Source: Melanocharis versteri (lineage: Eukaryota; Chordata; Aves; Passeriformes; Melanocharitidae). From it: 64,000 nt of DNA. A program made the position numbers and the translations under genes. The notes under the pieces are model-generated. The model saw only the letters and a list, made by a program, of their open reading frames with translations, searched no databases and was not told where the DNA came from. The DNA is taken from positions 2,723,638-2,787,637 of the forward strand of contig VZTG01005436.1 of NCBI GenBank assembly GCA_013397845.1, read 5' to 3'. This document shows positions 38,401 to 50,030 of this stretch, in pieces (position 1 is the first letter of the stretch; each line of letters starts with the position of its first letter).

Positions 38401-38668
38401 CCTTCCTCCATCTGTGTTCCCTTGCATCACAGCAAATCCAGCACCCATCTTCAAGTGCCAGTGACTACACCCTGCTACAAGATTTTCAATTCCTCCAACA
38501 GTGTCTAGATATCTCACTCCTCTCACACCCTTATCTTCTCCTGTACCTACTGCTTTCAATGTCCCTCCACTGTGACCTGGACAGAAGGCAGAAGATACTA
38601 TGCTGTTTAGAGCTACTTAAAATAATTTAAATAAAATTGTTTCTCCACTGCAACAATAGAAGCTTTCT
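32435..38668. other. Unassigned noncoding DNA
   Basis: No exon or dated repeat is recognised. Several GC-richer patches (33.7-34.2, 35.3-35.9 and 36.9-37.2 kb) have multiple opposed frames of 70-118 codons without domains. A perfect 16-base palindrome centred on CATATG lies at 36831-36846. Confidence 0.4.
36831..36846. repeat. Perfect 16-base palindrome
   Basis: gtgtgcatatgcacac is its own reverse complement and contains a CATATG core. It may be chance within a GT-rich stretch. Confidence 0.9.
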
Positions 38669-38785
38669 TCTCAAAAAGGCAACTAATTTGGGCCTCCTTC
38701 TCCACAGCTGCCTGTTATCCCAAGNATCTCAAAAAGGCAACTAATTTGGCCCTCCTTCTTCTCCACAGCTGCCTGTTATCCCAAG
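38669..38785 (+). repeat. Direct duplication flanking a single N (probable assembly join)
   Basis: A 56-base segment at 38669-38724 is followed by one N at 38725 and then by a near-identical 59-base copy at 38727-38785. The second copy differs by one substitution (ggg to ggc) and a three-base extra (ttc). Both end in 'gttatcccaag'. This is the expected appearance of two contig ends that overlap but were joined with a placeholder base, so one copy is probably artificial. Confidence 0.9.
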
Positions 38786-39189
38786 ATGTGTAGGATCTTT
38801 GAGATTTCTACCTCACTGTCAAATTTGGTGGAATTCAATCAACTTGAAAAAATATATGAAGAAGGGGCTGACAGACACATAGGGATTCCACAGTTCCATA
38901 AATGAAATTGCCCTATGAAATCCATCTACAAAAGAGCTTACTGCTAGTCATAAAATGAAGAAACTGCTTTCATTTGCAAAGAATTTGCAATCTGGCTTTT
39001 GTGGTTTTCTGCAGGGGAGACTGATAAAGGTCTGAATTCCAAGCAGGGGTGTAGGCAGAATAAAAGAATTAGTCTCCTCCTTTAAATGATGGGAAACATC
39101 AAACTGATTAGCCCAGCAGACGTGTACGAGGAAACAATTTTCATATCTATGCTCAAATAACAGTAATACAGTCCATTCTTACAGTATGC

Positions 39190-39552
39190 ATCAGCTGAGG
39201 ATCTCGAAGTGCCTTGGAGCTCATTGAGCACTCCTACCTGCTCTTAAAATGCACCATCTTTGGAGAGATACACAACAGCTGCTTCGCACAAGAGCCGGCA
39301 GGAAATGTGGAAGACACCCACATTACATCTTTCCTAAATGGGGATTGATCAATATGCCAAAGGTGATGTTTTGTACCCTCAAGAGAAAGGCTTGGGACAT
39401 GGGTGTTACCCTTTGGGGGTTACCTCTCTTGACCTAGCTAGACATGCCTACTCATCATTTAGACTGTGTACAGAGCAATCCCATGGCGCCCATGAGGATT
39501 TGGCAATGTCATGTCACCAGATGGCAGAATTGAGGATTGAAAGCTAGGATTC
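39190..39552 (-). mobile_element. Possible antisense MIR-like SINE, interrupted
   Basis: 'gctgaggatctcgaagtgcc' (about 39193-39212) resembles the reverse complement of the MIR 3' end. 'aatgtcatgtcaccagatgg' (39504-39523), followed by 'cagaattgaggattgaaagc', resembles the reverse complement of the MIR core start. The spacing is about 100 bases too long, so there may be an insertion, or the two matches may be unrelated. Confidence 0.35.
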
Positions 39553-40729
39553 GGTGGTGGTGACCAAAAGTTTGTCTCCCAGGATGGCTGTTTCATCACC
39601 CATGGAACTCAAGTTGCTGATGTCAGTGCACTTCTCAGAGAATAAGCGATCAAATTACCAACACTGTCACCAAGGTCAGTACAATTAGCTTTCTTGCTGG
39701 TTGCTTCAGAAATTAGCCCAAGGGTCGTGTTGAGCCTTTTCTCACTTAAAATCTCATGGTTTAAAAGTAAGCCAGACCAAAATTTGAAGAGCCATGGAGG
39801 GTGTTGTTCCTGTAGCCTTAAGAAATGGCTGCTGAAAGAATTTGGAAGTGCAATGACAGGCACTCGCCAATGCTGATTTTCAACGTCCAACCTCAGCCTT
39901 GCTCCAGCCATATCTGAGCAGTCACATCTCATGGTCCCTGTGTGTGACACTCACAGATACCTTCTGCTTCATGCTAGCCCACCCCGAGGCCCCTTGTAGA
40001 TGCCTAGTGCAGGGAGGCCGTTCTGCCTGGCTGGGACCCACGCTGGGGTCAGGCACGGCCTCCTCCATCACACCTGTCCCGCAGAACTGCAGGCAGACAT
40101 GCAGCAGGGCTGCCCCAAGGCAAGGCCCGTGCTCCAGCATAATCTCCACCCGCAGCCTTTAGCTGCCAGTGCTCCTGCCCTACGTGACCCAGTATTCCAC
40201 GTGCACCCAACAGCTACTTCCAGTGGCAGTGAAAGGGGTTGTGGGCAGTTGGAATCAGCATGGTCTTCCCAAAAATAAGCACGCACAGGACTCTTTATAT
40301 ACTCGTGGGTTAAGCCACTGATCTAACTTTGTTCATGCTTTTGCAAGGGAAATTTGCTGTTACTGCCCAGGAAAGCTTCCTATCAGCTTAATTTCATACT
40401 CCTGACTGTGGCACGTGAATGGCAGCCTCCACAATAGATCATGATAACTTTGCAACCCCGCTTTTGTCCATCAAAGAGCTTATTTCCTTTGTCACCACAT
40501 GTGGATGACTGTCTAAATAGAGCCGAGATCTATCTATACACCTTACAGAATTCATGCTTTAATAGGTACTTGGTTTTCCAGTTCTTTACTTTATTGACTA
40601 CCTCTGGATTCCAAAATCCTAAGCTCCTGAGTATGCTTTTCAAAAATTTATCCCAGTTGATAGTGCCACACGTAAGACTCTGTATTACCCAAATAATATC
40701 TGTGGTTGCTACTCCAATGGCTCCGCAAG

Positions 40730-40771
40730 CACTCAGTGCTTGAAGTGTTGCACTCAGTGCTTGAAGTGTCT
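40730..40771 (+). repeat. 21-base tandem duplication (two copies)
   Basis: cactcagtgcttgaagtg-ttg occurs at 40730-40750 and again at 40751-40771, with one mismatch near the end of the second copy. Each unit contains the near-palindromic core agcactcagtgct. Confidence 0.85.
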
Positions 40772-43700
40772 GCAAGTGATCTTATTTATTCTGTGTCCAG
40801 TTTAAACTGCTTGCACATAGCAACTAAAAGAGTTTCCGACTGCCTCTGTCTGAGAAAGCTGGCCTTCAGAACCGCAGTCCCCTGTGCTGCCAGGCTGTTC
40901 ATTATCACCTTTGCATTGTTAATGCATTGGGAATGGAGCCCTACAGGAAACAAGTGGTCTCATAATCTCCCTGTATTCAAAAGAGGGTCCCCATGGCCCA
41001 AATCCTGCTCCTCCATCACATTTCAGCTCTCTGATTCTCACTTGCAGGTGCTAAAACTCAAGGCTGGGTCCACAATGAAGAGTCAGCAACTCTAGAACAC
41101 AGGAGAAAGAGGTCAGGGAAAGACTTGGAGAACATTCCGATATAATGGAGCAAACTGATACCCAAAACAATGCCTCCATACCAGGAAAACTTGAAGAACA
41201 AGGGCTAAATCCAGCACTTGCTGGCAGACAGGATGGTGGGTAAGTTATGGTCACCCAGAAGGACATTGGCAAGTCAACCAGCAGATGCCCACAGTCCCGT
41301 TCATACGTTTCATAAAGAAAGTACCTAAGCTCCTTTTTTAAAGGGACAATAAATTTGATAATAATATTTTTTCAAAATGAGATTTGGAGTGGCACAGCTA
41401 GTGAGGCAATGAAGGGGAAACCATCAGCTGTGACAAATTACTCTGCTGCAGACAGCCCATTGATGAACAGCTCTCCTTGTAGATAAATTCCTTTATCGAC
41501 CCCTGACACTCATGTAGAGGCTTCCTCCCTCCCCCTTCCATTTTATGCATGTTTCCATAGCATTCTTCTCTTCCTTCTCAGTGCCCTCTGTCTTGTGTTG
41601 AAAACATCTACATGTAAAGTGGACTGATCATCAAACTCTGGGGCTCTCTGGAGTCACTACAACAAATTACAAATGATGTGAACTGATGGTATGAAATGAA
41701 TAATCTCTGCAAACGGCATGATGTACTAGCCTGTTTGCTGCATTAGTCAGACACTTTGCTTCAGTTCAGCTAAGTGCTGCCAAAAAATCTGACCACACCC
41801 AGAGAGAAACATGAAAATATTCCTCCCAGGAAAACAGAAAGCTTATTTTAGTTAATTTTTGAAATGACATGGTAGCCAGCTAACTGGATTTGACACAGCA
41901 GGAGAAAAAGAAAGCAGTATAACCCTCCTTCCTCAGAAACAAACTGTAAATCATTCAAAGAGTTTTTTAATCATTGAGCTATTACAAAAATGCAGACAAA
42001 TGCTGGATGTGTGTGAGATATACAACTCCATGTGTGAATTTAGGGGTAAAAGTGTGAATAGATTCTAGACAAGCACATTGCATATCATAAGCACATGCAT
42101 ATCATTGCATATCATGTCCCCTTTGAGGGTTTCAGAATATCAGAAGGTAAAAAAAAAAAGAAAGAAAAAACACGCCTCTTAGGTCAAACACAGGCCTGGC
42201 ACAGACTTGGGCAGCTCTGTGTCCTGACTCAGAGAGTCACCTAACAGATGCTTTGTAAAGAATATAAGAAAGCAAATGCAGAGCAATCCTACACTTCCAC
42301 ACTCAAGCAGGCACTGTGGGGACTTTCTAAGCTGGAGGCTACATCTGGAGCGTGATTTTTAATAGCCACAGAGATTCTTACTGCTCAGGTGGTCTTTCTC
42401 TGCATGCTGGGGAGGTTTGCCTTGTAAACAGAACAGAGGAACAGCCCCAGGGACTGCTCTGGGCTGATGCAGAAACAGCTACCACCTGCCCCCGCTCCTC
42501 CAGGGAGCCCCAACTTCAGGGCATAATCAGTCCTGGGTTCGCTTGCTGAGAGAGCCAACAAAAGTTATTATCATTAATATAAATTGTGGTGATGGACTCC
42601 CTAATTCTGTTCAGGGAGGTTATTATACAGCTATTACACTGCAACAAAATGTGACCACTACTGATCTGGCCTGGTTTGAATTAATGATCCAGAAATGAAA
42701 GGCTCTATATCCTATTAACAGTCTGCCAAGCAATGCCAAAGCCCATTACTTTGGTTTATTTGTAACCCGTCAGGAAGGACCCAATGCAAATCCAGATCTG
42801 GAGTCAATCCAGAGAAACTCCAAAAGGCAGCCCTACAGTCTGTCTCAGAGTGCAAAGCCGCGACTGCCCAGGTTCACCCAGCAGTGGGGAAACACTGATT
42901 TCCATGGTGTTTTGTTCACCCAGATGCATGCTGGAGGGCGATGGTGGAAAGCAACTGGGGAGACATGAAGAGGGACTTGGACCCCCACTTTGCAAAAGCC
43001 ATCTGCTGCACCAGAGCTGCAAGGTGTAAATGCGAGACAATCACCTTCATTTTCATCTCTGGTCAGTGCAGGACCTTGTTTTGTACTTCGCTGGTTGCAG
43101 CTGGCAAGAGAGGGGTGTGTTTGGCAGGGGCAGGTGTGCAGGCCCTGGTGGGCACTGTGGGGACAGGTTCAGGCGGGAACGCCCCATCGCCTGCGACTTG
43201 CAGCCCCTCTCCCTGCTGCTCGATTTGAGCCAGCAGGACCCTTCAGCTGGCACAGGGCCACCACAACAGGACCTTCCCATGACATGTTTCAGCTCAGCTC
43301 CCCGCCCTACCACCCACACGACTGTTGGTGCAGGGAGTGAAACTTTGGTAGCACAGTCATAACTTAACGTCCTTGTGTTAATTCAAGCAATAAAGTGATA
43401 AGGGAATACCAAGAATACTGCGCTGGGAGCGAGTTACGATTGTAGGGCCATGTGCCGGTCTTGGCAGCTGGATGCTAGTGATTGCCTATGAAATAGCCCA
43501 GGTAGGTTGTGTGCTGGGCTGGCAGCCTGGTCATGTGCAGCACTGCAGGTTTTCCTATCTGCTTACTGCTGGAGATTGCAAGTAAGGATAAGCATACAAG
43601 TGAGCTGAGGCGATCTGCAAAAAGGAAATCACCTCTTCCATCCCCATCGTCCCCATCTGATGCGAAAGGAGAAGGAGAAGGAGGAGAAAAGGCAGCCTTT

Positions 43701-46012
43701 CCTCCAGGCCCCCTGCATCCTCTGCTCCTGAATGAGCTGATGCAACAGCATCACCACCTCAGCAACTGACTGCAGCCTTGATCCAGTCCAGACTTTCTGC
43801 AGATCCCTACTGGAAGGAAGCCATTTTTCTTGAGTGTATTTCCAAGAAACAGTTGACAGGCTTGGCACAGCTATTCCTGGAAATGTTCAATAGGTCATCT
43901 TCTGGAAGAGAGTGCTGACTGATGGAATTGAACAGATCTTGTTCTGCGTGTCGTGCGCTGCTCGCTCCCTCTCTCACGATGTCTTGGCATTTGTCTTTGC
44001 TCTGTGCCCGGGCCCCCCACTGCCTCGGCCTCCCCACCGACCGGCTTCAGCGGGGCACCAGCCTGTGTCCAACCTGCTCTGCACCGAAGTGATCACAGGA
44101 TTCAGTGTGCTGGGAACTGTATTTCCCTCCTGGCAGCACTGCCGTGGTTGTCTTGTGCTGCCAGAACAATTGCTGCGTGAAGGCAAACGTCCCCAGACTG
44201 TAAATTACAGAGCTACCCCCTTCACACACACACACCGGTGCCATGGAAATCCTGTGCACGTACAGAGACAGGCGCGTGCGTGGCAGTCGGGAGCATGGGG
44301 ACATGGGCTGTCCGACTGTGCTGTCCCTGCTTGTCCCCAGCTGGGGCATGTGCCAGAGATGGGCTTTTAGCTTTTGCGTCATGTCGTTGTTTGCCAGCAG
44401 CGAGGAAGCTCAGGGTGAAGTCATGCTAGGAGAAAGTTGCTTAAGGTGAGGCAGTCTGGTGAGGCAAAAACCCAAGATCCATGTTGGGTGATTTCTTCTG
44501 AGCTTCTCCTGTGTTTAACTTGTTTCTGATGATAATTGCCAAGGAAGATCTATTCCCTTCACTGTTTTTGGGGCGGATCCTGGAATCTCTTGCTAACTGA
44601 GGAAAAGGTCTTGGACAGTGATCATGGCCCAACCTGAGCCAGGGCAGGTCAGGATGTCTTGCTGGCACTCCCACCGAGGGTGAAGAAGTGCTGCCACGTG
44701 CCAGGACACCCCCGCTGGCAGCAATGAGGAGGGTCTGGGAGCAGGGACAGTCATTCAACCTCCCCAGCCTCTGTTTACCAGTCTTGGCATGTAGAGACTG
44801 CCAAGGATTGTGCCCTCAGGGCACCAATCAGGGAGGAAAGTTGCTTCATTTTAGAAAAACACTTAAGTTTGCTCCATGCAGAGTGCCATAGCCTGGCTCT
44901 GCAGCATCCCAACCAGCCTGGCTGCAGACGAGGGAGAGGTCAGGACCCCACTTCATCTGAGCTTCAGGGTCAGGCTTGCCCTTCTGCCCACAATAGGCAT
45001 TTTATATCCACGTTCAGAGGGATTTAGCATGGCTGGATGCTTTTAATTCTGTCCTAGATAGCTCCTTATCTTGCTGAAGGATCTTTGCTTCTGTAACAGC
45101 ACAACCCAGAAGGTATGTGCTGTTACCATCAACAGCAGCCATGTAATGCTCCCTGCCCCTATCCCATGAGAGGAGCAAGAGCAGGGCTCGTCTTCATGTC
45201 CATCCTCAATACTTCGAGATAGATAAAGCCCTGGAAGGACAGCCCAGGTATTTAACTAGGACGTGGCACAAAGAGCTGCCCTTGCCTCTGCGTTTGGGCT
45301 GTGGTGATTCTGCAGGTTAAATACTGTTTTTCTTTCTCTTCTGCAGTCTGTGAATGCAGCTGTTCACTAAAATTATTTTTAAAGAATGCTTTGCAGGTTC
45401 TATGTTGCCCGACTTCAATGTTATCCACAAATAATGTACTTGCACTCTGCCAGGAGTTAAATTTCATCTAAATCTGTAAAAATACCAAGACAAAACTCAC
45501 TCAGTCCAAACAGTTGCCAGAGCAGATCCACTGAGTCCTCAGGCAGAGGCTCAGAGAAGCTACTCCTTTCCCCCTTTCACATTGTGGATAACTTGCACTG
45601 CTGCTTGATTTCCTCCTTATTGCCCCCTCCTTGATCCCCAGTGGCCCAGAGCTCATCTTCTAGCCTGTGGGTTCCTAGAACTAGTTTAGCATACAACTGC
45701 AGAGGTATTTTAAGATGGAAAAAAATGAAGATTGGAAGGTACTCCTTTGTGGTAGCAGTGCAAACAGGGGTGAACATGCAGCAGCACTTGTTCCCCGTGC
45801 CTCTGGAGCAACCCCACCTCACATCTTCCTGCTCATTCTTAAATGCTGCAAGCCTTCCCTGATTGAAAAATCCAAAGAGTTTTTTCACGGAGACAGTAAA
45901 ATCACTGCCCTTGTTTACTGGTGAGTGGTGCAAGGGGGCTACCCTGAGGTCACGGGCACCAGGGCACCCAGGCCACAGACTTCAAACTAGAAACACATGA
46001 AAGACAACCATA

Positions 46013-46050
46013 ACACTCGTGGTTGGTCACCCTATTGCAACCACGAGTGT
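46013..46050. repeat. Perfect 13-bp hairpin
   Basis: acactcgtggttg (46013-46025) and caaccacgagtgt (46038-46050) are exact reverse complements around a 12-base loop. The stem is GC-balanced and includes CpG, which makes it less likely to be trivial low-complexity pairing. Confidence 0.85.
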
Positions 46051-46743
46051 ACCCTGAAGTGTAGCCCAAAACAAGGACTTTCCCCAGAGCTGAGGGTATG
46101 AAATGAAAGGTGCATTTTAGAGAAACTCTTTCAAAGGGATGATGTTGTAACCCTTCTGAGTAGAGTACAGGAATGTGCCTTTACTCTTTAGGTTTTGCTC
46201 TCTACCTCCAAAGCGTGGGACAGAGGAACGCTTCTCCCATAAACACCTTCTTATGCGTGGGTGCAGTAGCCTGCTGCAGCATGTCCATCGGGATGGGAGC
46301 CACACCCGTGGCTTCCCTCCCCCACTTCCCTTGCCCCAGCTCCCATGGGTCTTCTCATCCACTGATGGGAACCACAGGCATGCACGCACTGTAGACCTAT
46401 TGCTGTATTTCTCTAAATTGAGCTCACTGTGGGGTGCACCTGCTCTGCCACATTGGCAAAGCCGCATTTTTCCAAATTTATGCCTTCTAGTGCTTTTTAG
46501 AGGCATTAATAAACATCTCAAATCATCATTTGTTACTGACTTTAATTACTAGTTGTCACCACTCAGCAAGTATTTCAAATAGCTGACAGTGAGAAACACC
46601 CTGTCATGAGCAGTATGCAAGAGAAACTCTTGGAAAAAAAAAATCTCTAAAATAAAGGAGGAGTCATTCAAAGCAACACTTTTGGGGTCCTTGCCTCCCA
46701 GTGGGTGGACAAACAGAAAAATGTGCAAAAGTATTTTATCAAG

Positions 46744-46764
46744 CATTCATTCATTCATTCATTC
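46744..46764 (+). repeat. (CATT)5 microsatellite
   Basis: Five consecutive CATT units followed by a C. Confidence 0.9.
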
Positions 46765-48287
46765 TTAAAAAGCTTCTCAAAGACTGTGTAATTTTCAGGT
46801 GTTCCTGGATGCCAGCAAGACCAGCTGCCTGTCCTTCCTCAGGAGCTGGGGTTCCCACCCTGGCAGCGGAGGCTGCAGTGCCATGGTCCTCCCTTCTAGT
46901 GCAGTGTTGAGCAGTGGGAGGGCCTCCTAGAAGAGGAGGTGCTGCAGAGCGGTGTCCAGCTGAAGAACACACCTTTCACCTGATCCTCTAGAGACCACTT
47001 TTCTTTATGCAAGACTTGCTGAGTCAGCAGGAAAAGCCATTTATGGCTAAATGCAAGTAGGTCAGGGTAAGAGTGGGGAAGGAGTATAGCCGAATGGGGA
47101 CAAGTTGTGGGTTTTTGAGTAAGCAGGAGAACTCATTGTCCTCTAGCTTAAAAAGAGATCCTTGCCTACAGTCTGGGACAGGATTCACGTGGAAGATACA
47201 TTTTTTAAACCACACAGTGTTTATAAATAGAATGTCCTTTCCTAAACCTAGATTCCCTTTAGCTTGGTGTCTGCTGATGGGCAGCTAACAGTCAGTGTTG
47301 CTTTGTCATTTTGTTCCGAGCTCTGGTTTTTTAGAAGCTATTTAGAAACATCTCTTCCATTTCACTTGCCTGTTCATCTCCTCAGTATCTGGCCAGCTTG
47401 TGGCTGATAGTTCTCAGTGACTCACAGATAAAACCTATTAAAAAAAAACCCTGAGCAGTGACGCACCAGATGTGCAGTGAAATTTTAAAAACATGCTATG
47501 ACTTTTTAGGAATACATGCAATTAATATTAAACAGATGCCTGAAGTTTCCTGCCCAGCTGTTTCTCTGTTATGTGTCATGACTTTTAACGGCACTGAGGT
47601 GAGACATACAGACATGAGGAAAAGCAAGCCTATTCCAAATTCAAGCTTTTAAAATTCTAGCAACAAAGGGTATGGACAGGGGGGTGGTGAAGCCAAGACA
47701 CTGAACCTCTCACAAGGCACAAAATGGAACATATTTGCTCAGGAGTGCTGCAATGCAGGCAGTCAAGTATCTTGGTCAAGGTAACATATACAATCTACTC
47801 CTGGGCAATTCATCACCTTGGTTGGGCGCCCTTGTCTTTGCTGGTTTCCTCCAAAAGATCTATTTTTGTAGCAGGGATCCACTCTGTGTTTTTACACAGC
47901 TGGGACTAGAACTTGATTACAAGGCTGCATTTTGTTCCAGAATCCCTCTTGCTGTGCATGAACTGTTTAGACAAACAGAGTAGGTATTTTTCCAAGGAAG
48001 CTTGTCTACCAAGTTTCAATTTCCTTTTATTGGATACATGAACCCTTTATTACCCCCAGAAAGGCCTCCCTGAATTTCACCTTGTCAGGACGTCCACAGC
48101 TGGTGAGATGGCAGCATTACTGCGGCAGCCATCAGCATTGGCAGCCAGAAGCATCAGGAGCTGAAAACACCTTGTCTCAAGAATCGTGACTTTGGTGGGG
48201 GAGGATTGATTTAATTTGACTCAAGGGATGGGATCCATCTCAATTAATGTAAACACCTATGGCTGATCTGGGCATCAATTATAGTCA

Positions 48288-48331
48288 CTGGGGTGTGAAT
48301 TCATCTCATCTGGGGTGTGAATTCATCTCAT
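48288..48331 (+). repeat. Perfect 22-base tandem duplication (two copies)
   Basis: ctggggtgtgaattcatctc-at occurs at 48288-48309 and identically at 48310-48331. Identity of the copies suggests a recent or polymorphic duplication, or a minisatellite seed. Confidence 0.95.
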
Positions 48332-49850
48332 GAGAAAAGGTAGATGAATTGCACTCAAAGGCGCCGCCTTCTCTCCCTTGACTGTAAAAGGGTGTGATAG
48401 GGATCAGTTCTGATGTAGGTGTCACTATGGGAGGTGTCTAAAGTTAGGTAAATCCTTTGCCTTTCTAACACTAAATGTTTGGCCAAAACTAGTCATCTAC
48501 ACTCCTTCAACAGTTGGTGGAAAACACATCCTTCTAGAAGATGTCACCCACTTCTACCTGACAGGTGGGCTGAAGTGCCTGCCAGTAGTGCCCGTCTTCA
48601 TTCTGCTGTCCATAGGAGAAGCATAGGCGACATGCCTGATCGTTAGCTGGTGAAAGTCAGTGAAGCTGGTGAAGGGATGATGTCAGGTCTCCATCTTGTA
48701 GGGTTTCTTTTCTTCAGGCTCACATCCTCCTCATTCATGACCTCACTGAGGCCTCAGCTCATCTTTTGGCTGGCACAGTGCAAATGTGTTGGTACATTTG
48801 CGTCTCCTCATGTATCTTTTCTGGCTCCAGGGTTAAGCAGCTGCAGTGACACAGGAAAGCCCCTGGATGATAAGCAGTTCCAAACTAGATACTCTCCGGT
48901 CCTTTACATATAGGATGCAGGTCCCCCTCCCACCCACTTGCCCTCCCTCCCGCAGGGATCTCCTGTGGCCCCAAATCTCTCCAGCAACAGCTGCTGTCAT
49001 TGCCTGTGTCATTCTGGAGGCTTGTTTTAGTTTTGATATTTGCTTTCTCACTATTCATCATGCCTTCTGCGGAGAGTCACAGCCAGTTTATCAGTTACCA
49101 GGAGCATGCTTTCTGGGCTGAAAAGCAATTTCCTTTTCTCCTCTTATTGCAGGAGCCTAAAGAGAGTTTGATTTATGCCATCAGTTTTAGATTTAAAAAT
49201 CCTCAGCTTCACCTAGGTACACTTCCTGGAGATCAGCAATACTTAGTATAGTAAGCATTTAGTAATGCTTAACAGATGAGCAATTCCGTTATGCCATATG
49301 ATCATCTCTTATACATTAGGTCTGGATTTTTCCTTCCATGTTAGTTATAGCCACTGTCAAATGGTGTCATTCTTCTTTTCCTCTTTCTCCTACCAAGCTT
49401 ATGATCCCAGGAGAGGTCATAGCAGTGAACATGGTAACCCTGCAATTGTCTTTTCTGATCAGCTGCACTTCTGGCTTACTATTGTGCAGCACTCCTACTT
49501 TGTTGCTGTAATAGCCCTTAAAAACATAAGTGTTCGCCAACGTGCTCACATAGGGGAACACAATGGCATTATTTGAGAAATGTCTGCCAGGGAAGCAGCA
49601 TTCACCACTGCATAGATGGCTTAAACTCAACTGCTGTTGGATTCCTGTGGGGCTCGTCAGAAGTATGAGCCACTGTGATTCACCCTGAGGGTCTACACAA
49701 GCCCACGCTGTCCATGGTGAGGGAGGCACAGAGGCGCTGGCCATGGGCATGCATCAGGCCCAGCTTGGGCATACCGCAAAGAGGCGCCATGAGGAATGAG
49801 CAGGAACACAGGCCTCTGCACTGGGCCCAGCACCCACCCCCTACTCTCTT

Positions 49851-50030
49851 CCAAGTTTGGAACAGGTTGCTCAGGGAGGTGTTAGATGCCCCAGTCCATT
49901 CAAGGCCAGGTTCGACAGGTCCCTGAGCAAGCTGGTCTAGTTGTTTTCCTGCTCATTGCAATGAGCTGGACTAGATGGCCATTAAAGGTCTCTTCCAACC
50001 GAAACTATTCCATGATTCTATGATTTTATA
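49851..50030 (+). mobile_element. CR1 LINE 3' end, 5'-truncated
   Basis: The start 'ttccaagtttggaacagg' (49850-49867) leads to 'aaggccaggttcgacagg' and 'agctggactagatggcc' (49964-49980). It ends with the CR1 tail 'ccatgattctatgattttat' (50011-50030). Only about 180 bases of 3' UTR are present, which is the common short form of CR1 insertions in birds. Plus orientation. Confidence 0.92.

Larger units (their letters stand above)
38786..49850. other. Unassigned noncoding DNA
   Basis: No exon is recognised. GC-richer stretches at about 42.8-44.4 kb carry many opposed open frames (up to 152 codons, plus strand 43912-44370) without domains. Small repeats inside are listed separately: a possible antisense MIR at about 39.2-39.55 kb, tandem duplications at 40.73 and 48.29 kb, a hairpin at 46.01 kb and (CATT)5 at 46.74 kb. 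Confidence 0.4.

Noticed and set aside
43912..44370. 152-codon plus-strand frame in a GC-richer patch
   Set aside because: Both strands are open over the same bases, as expected from composition; no domain seen.
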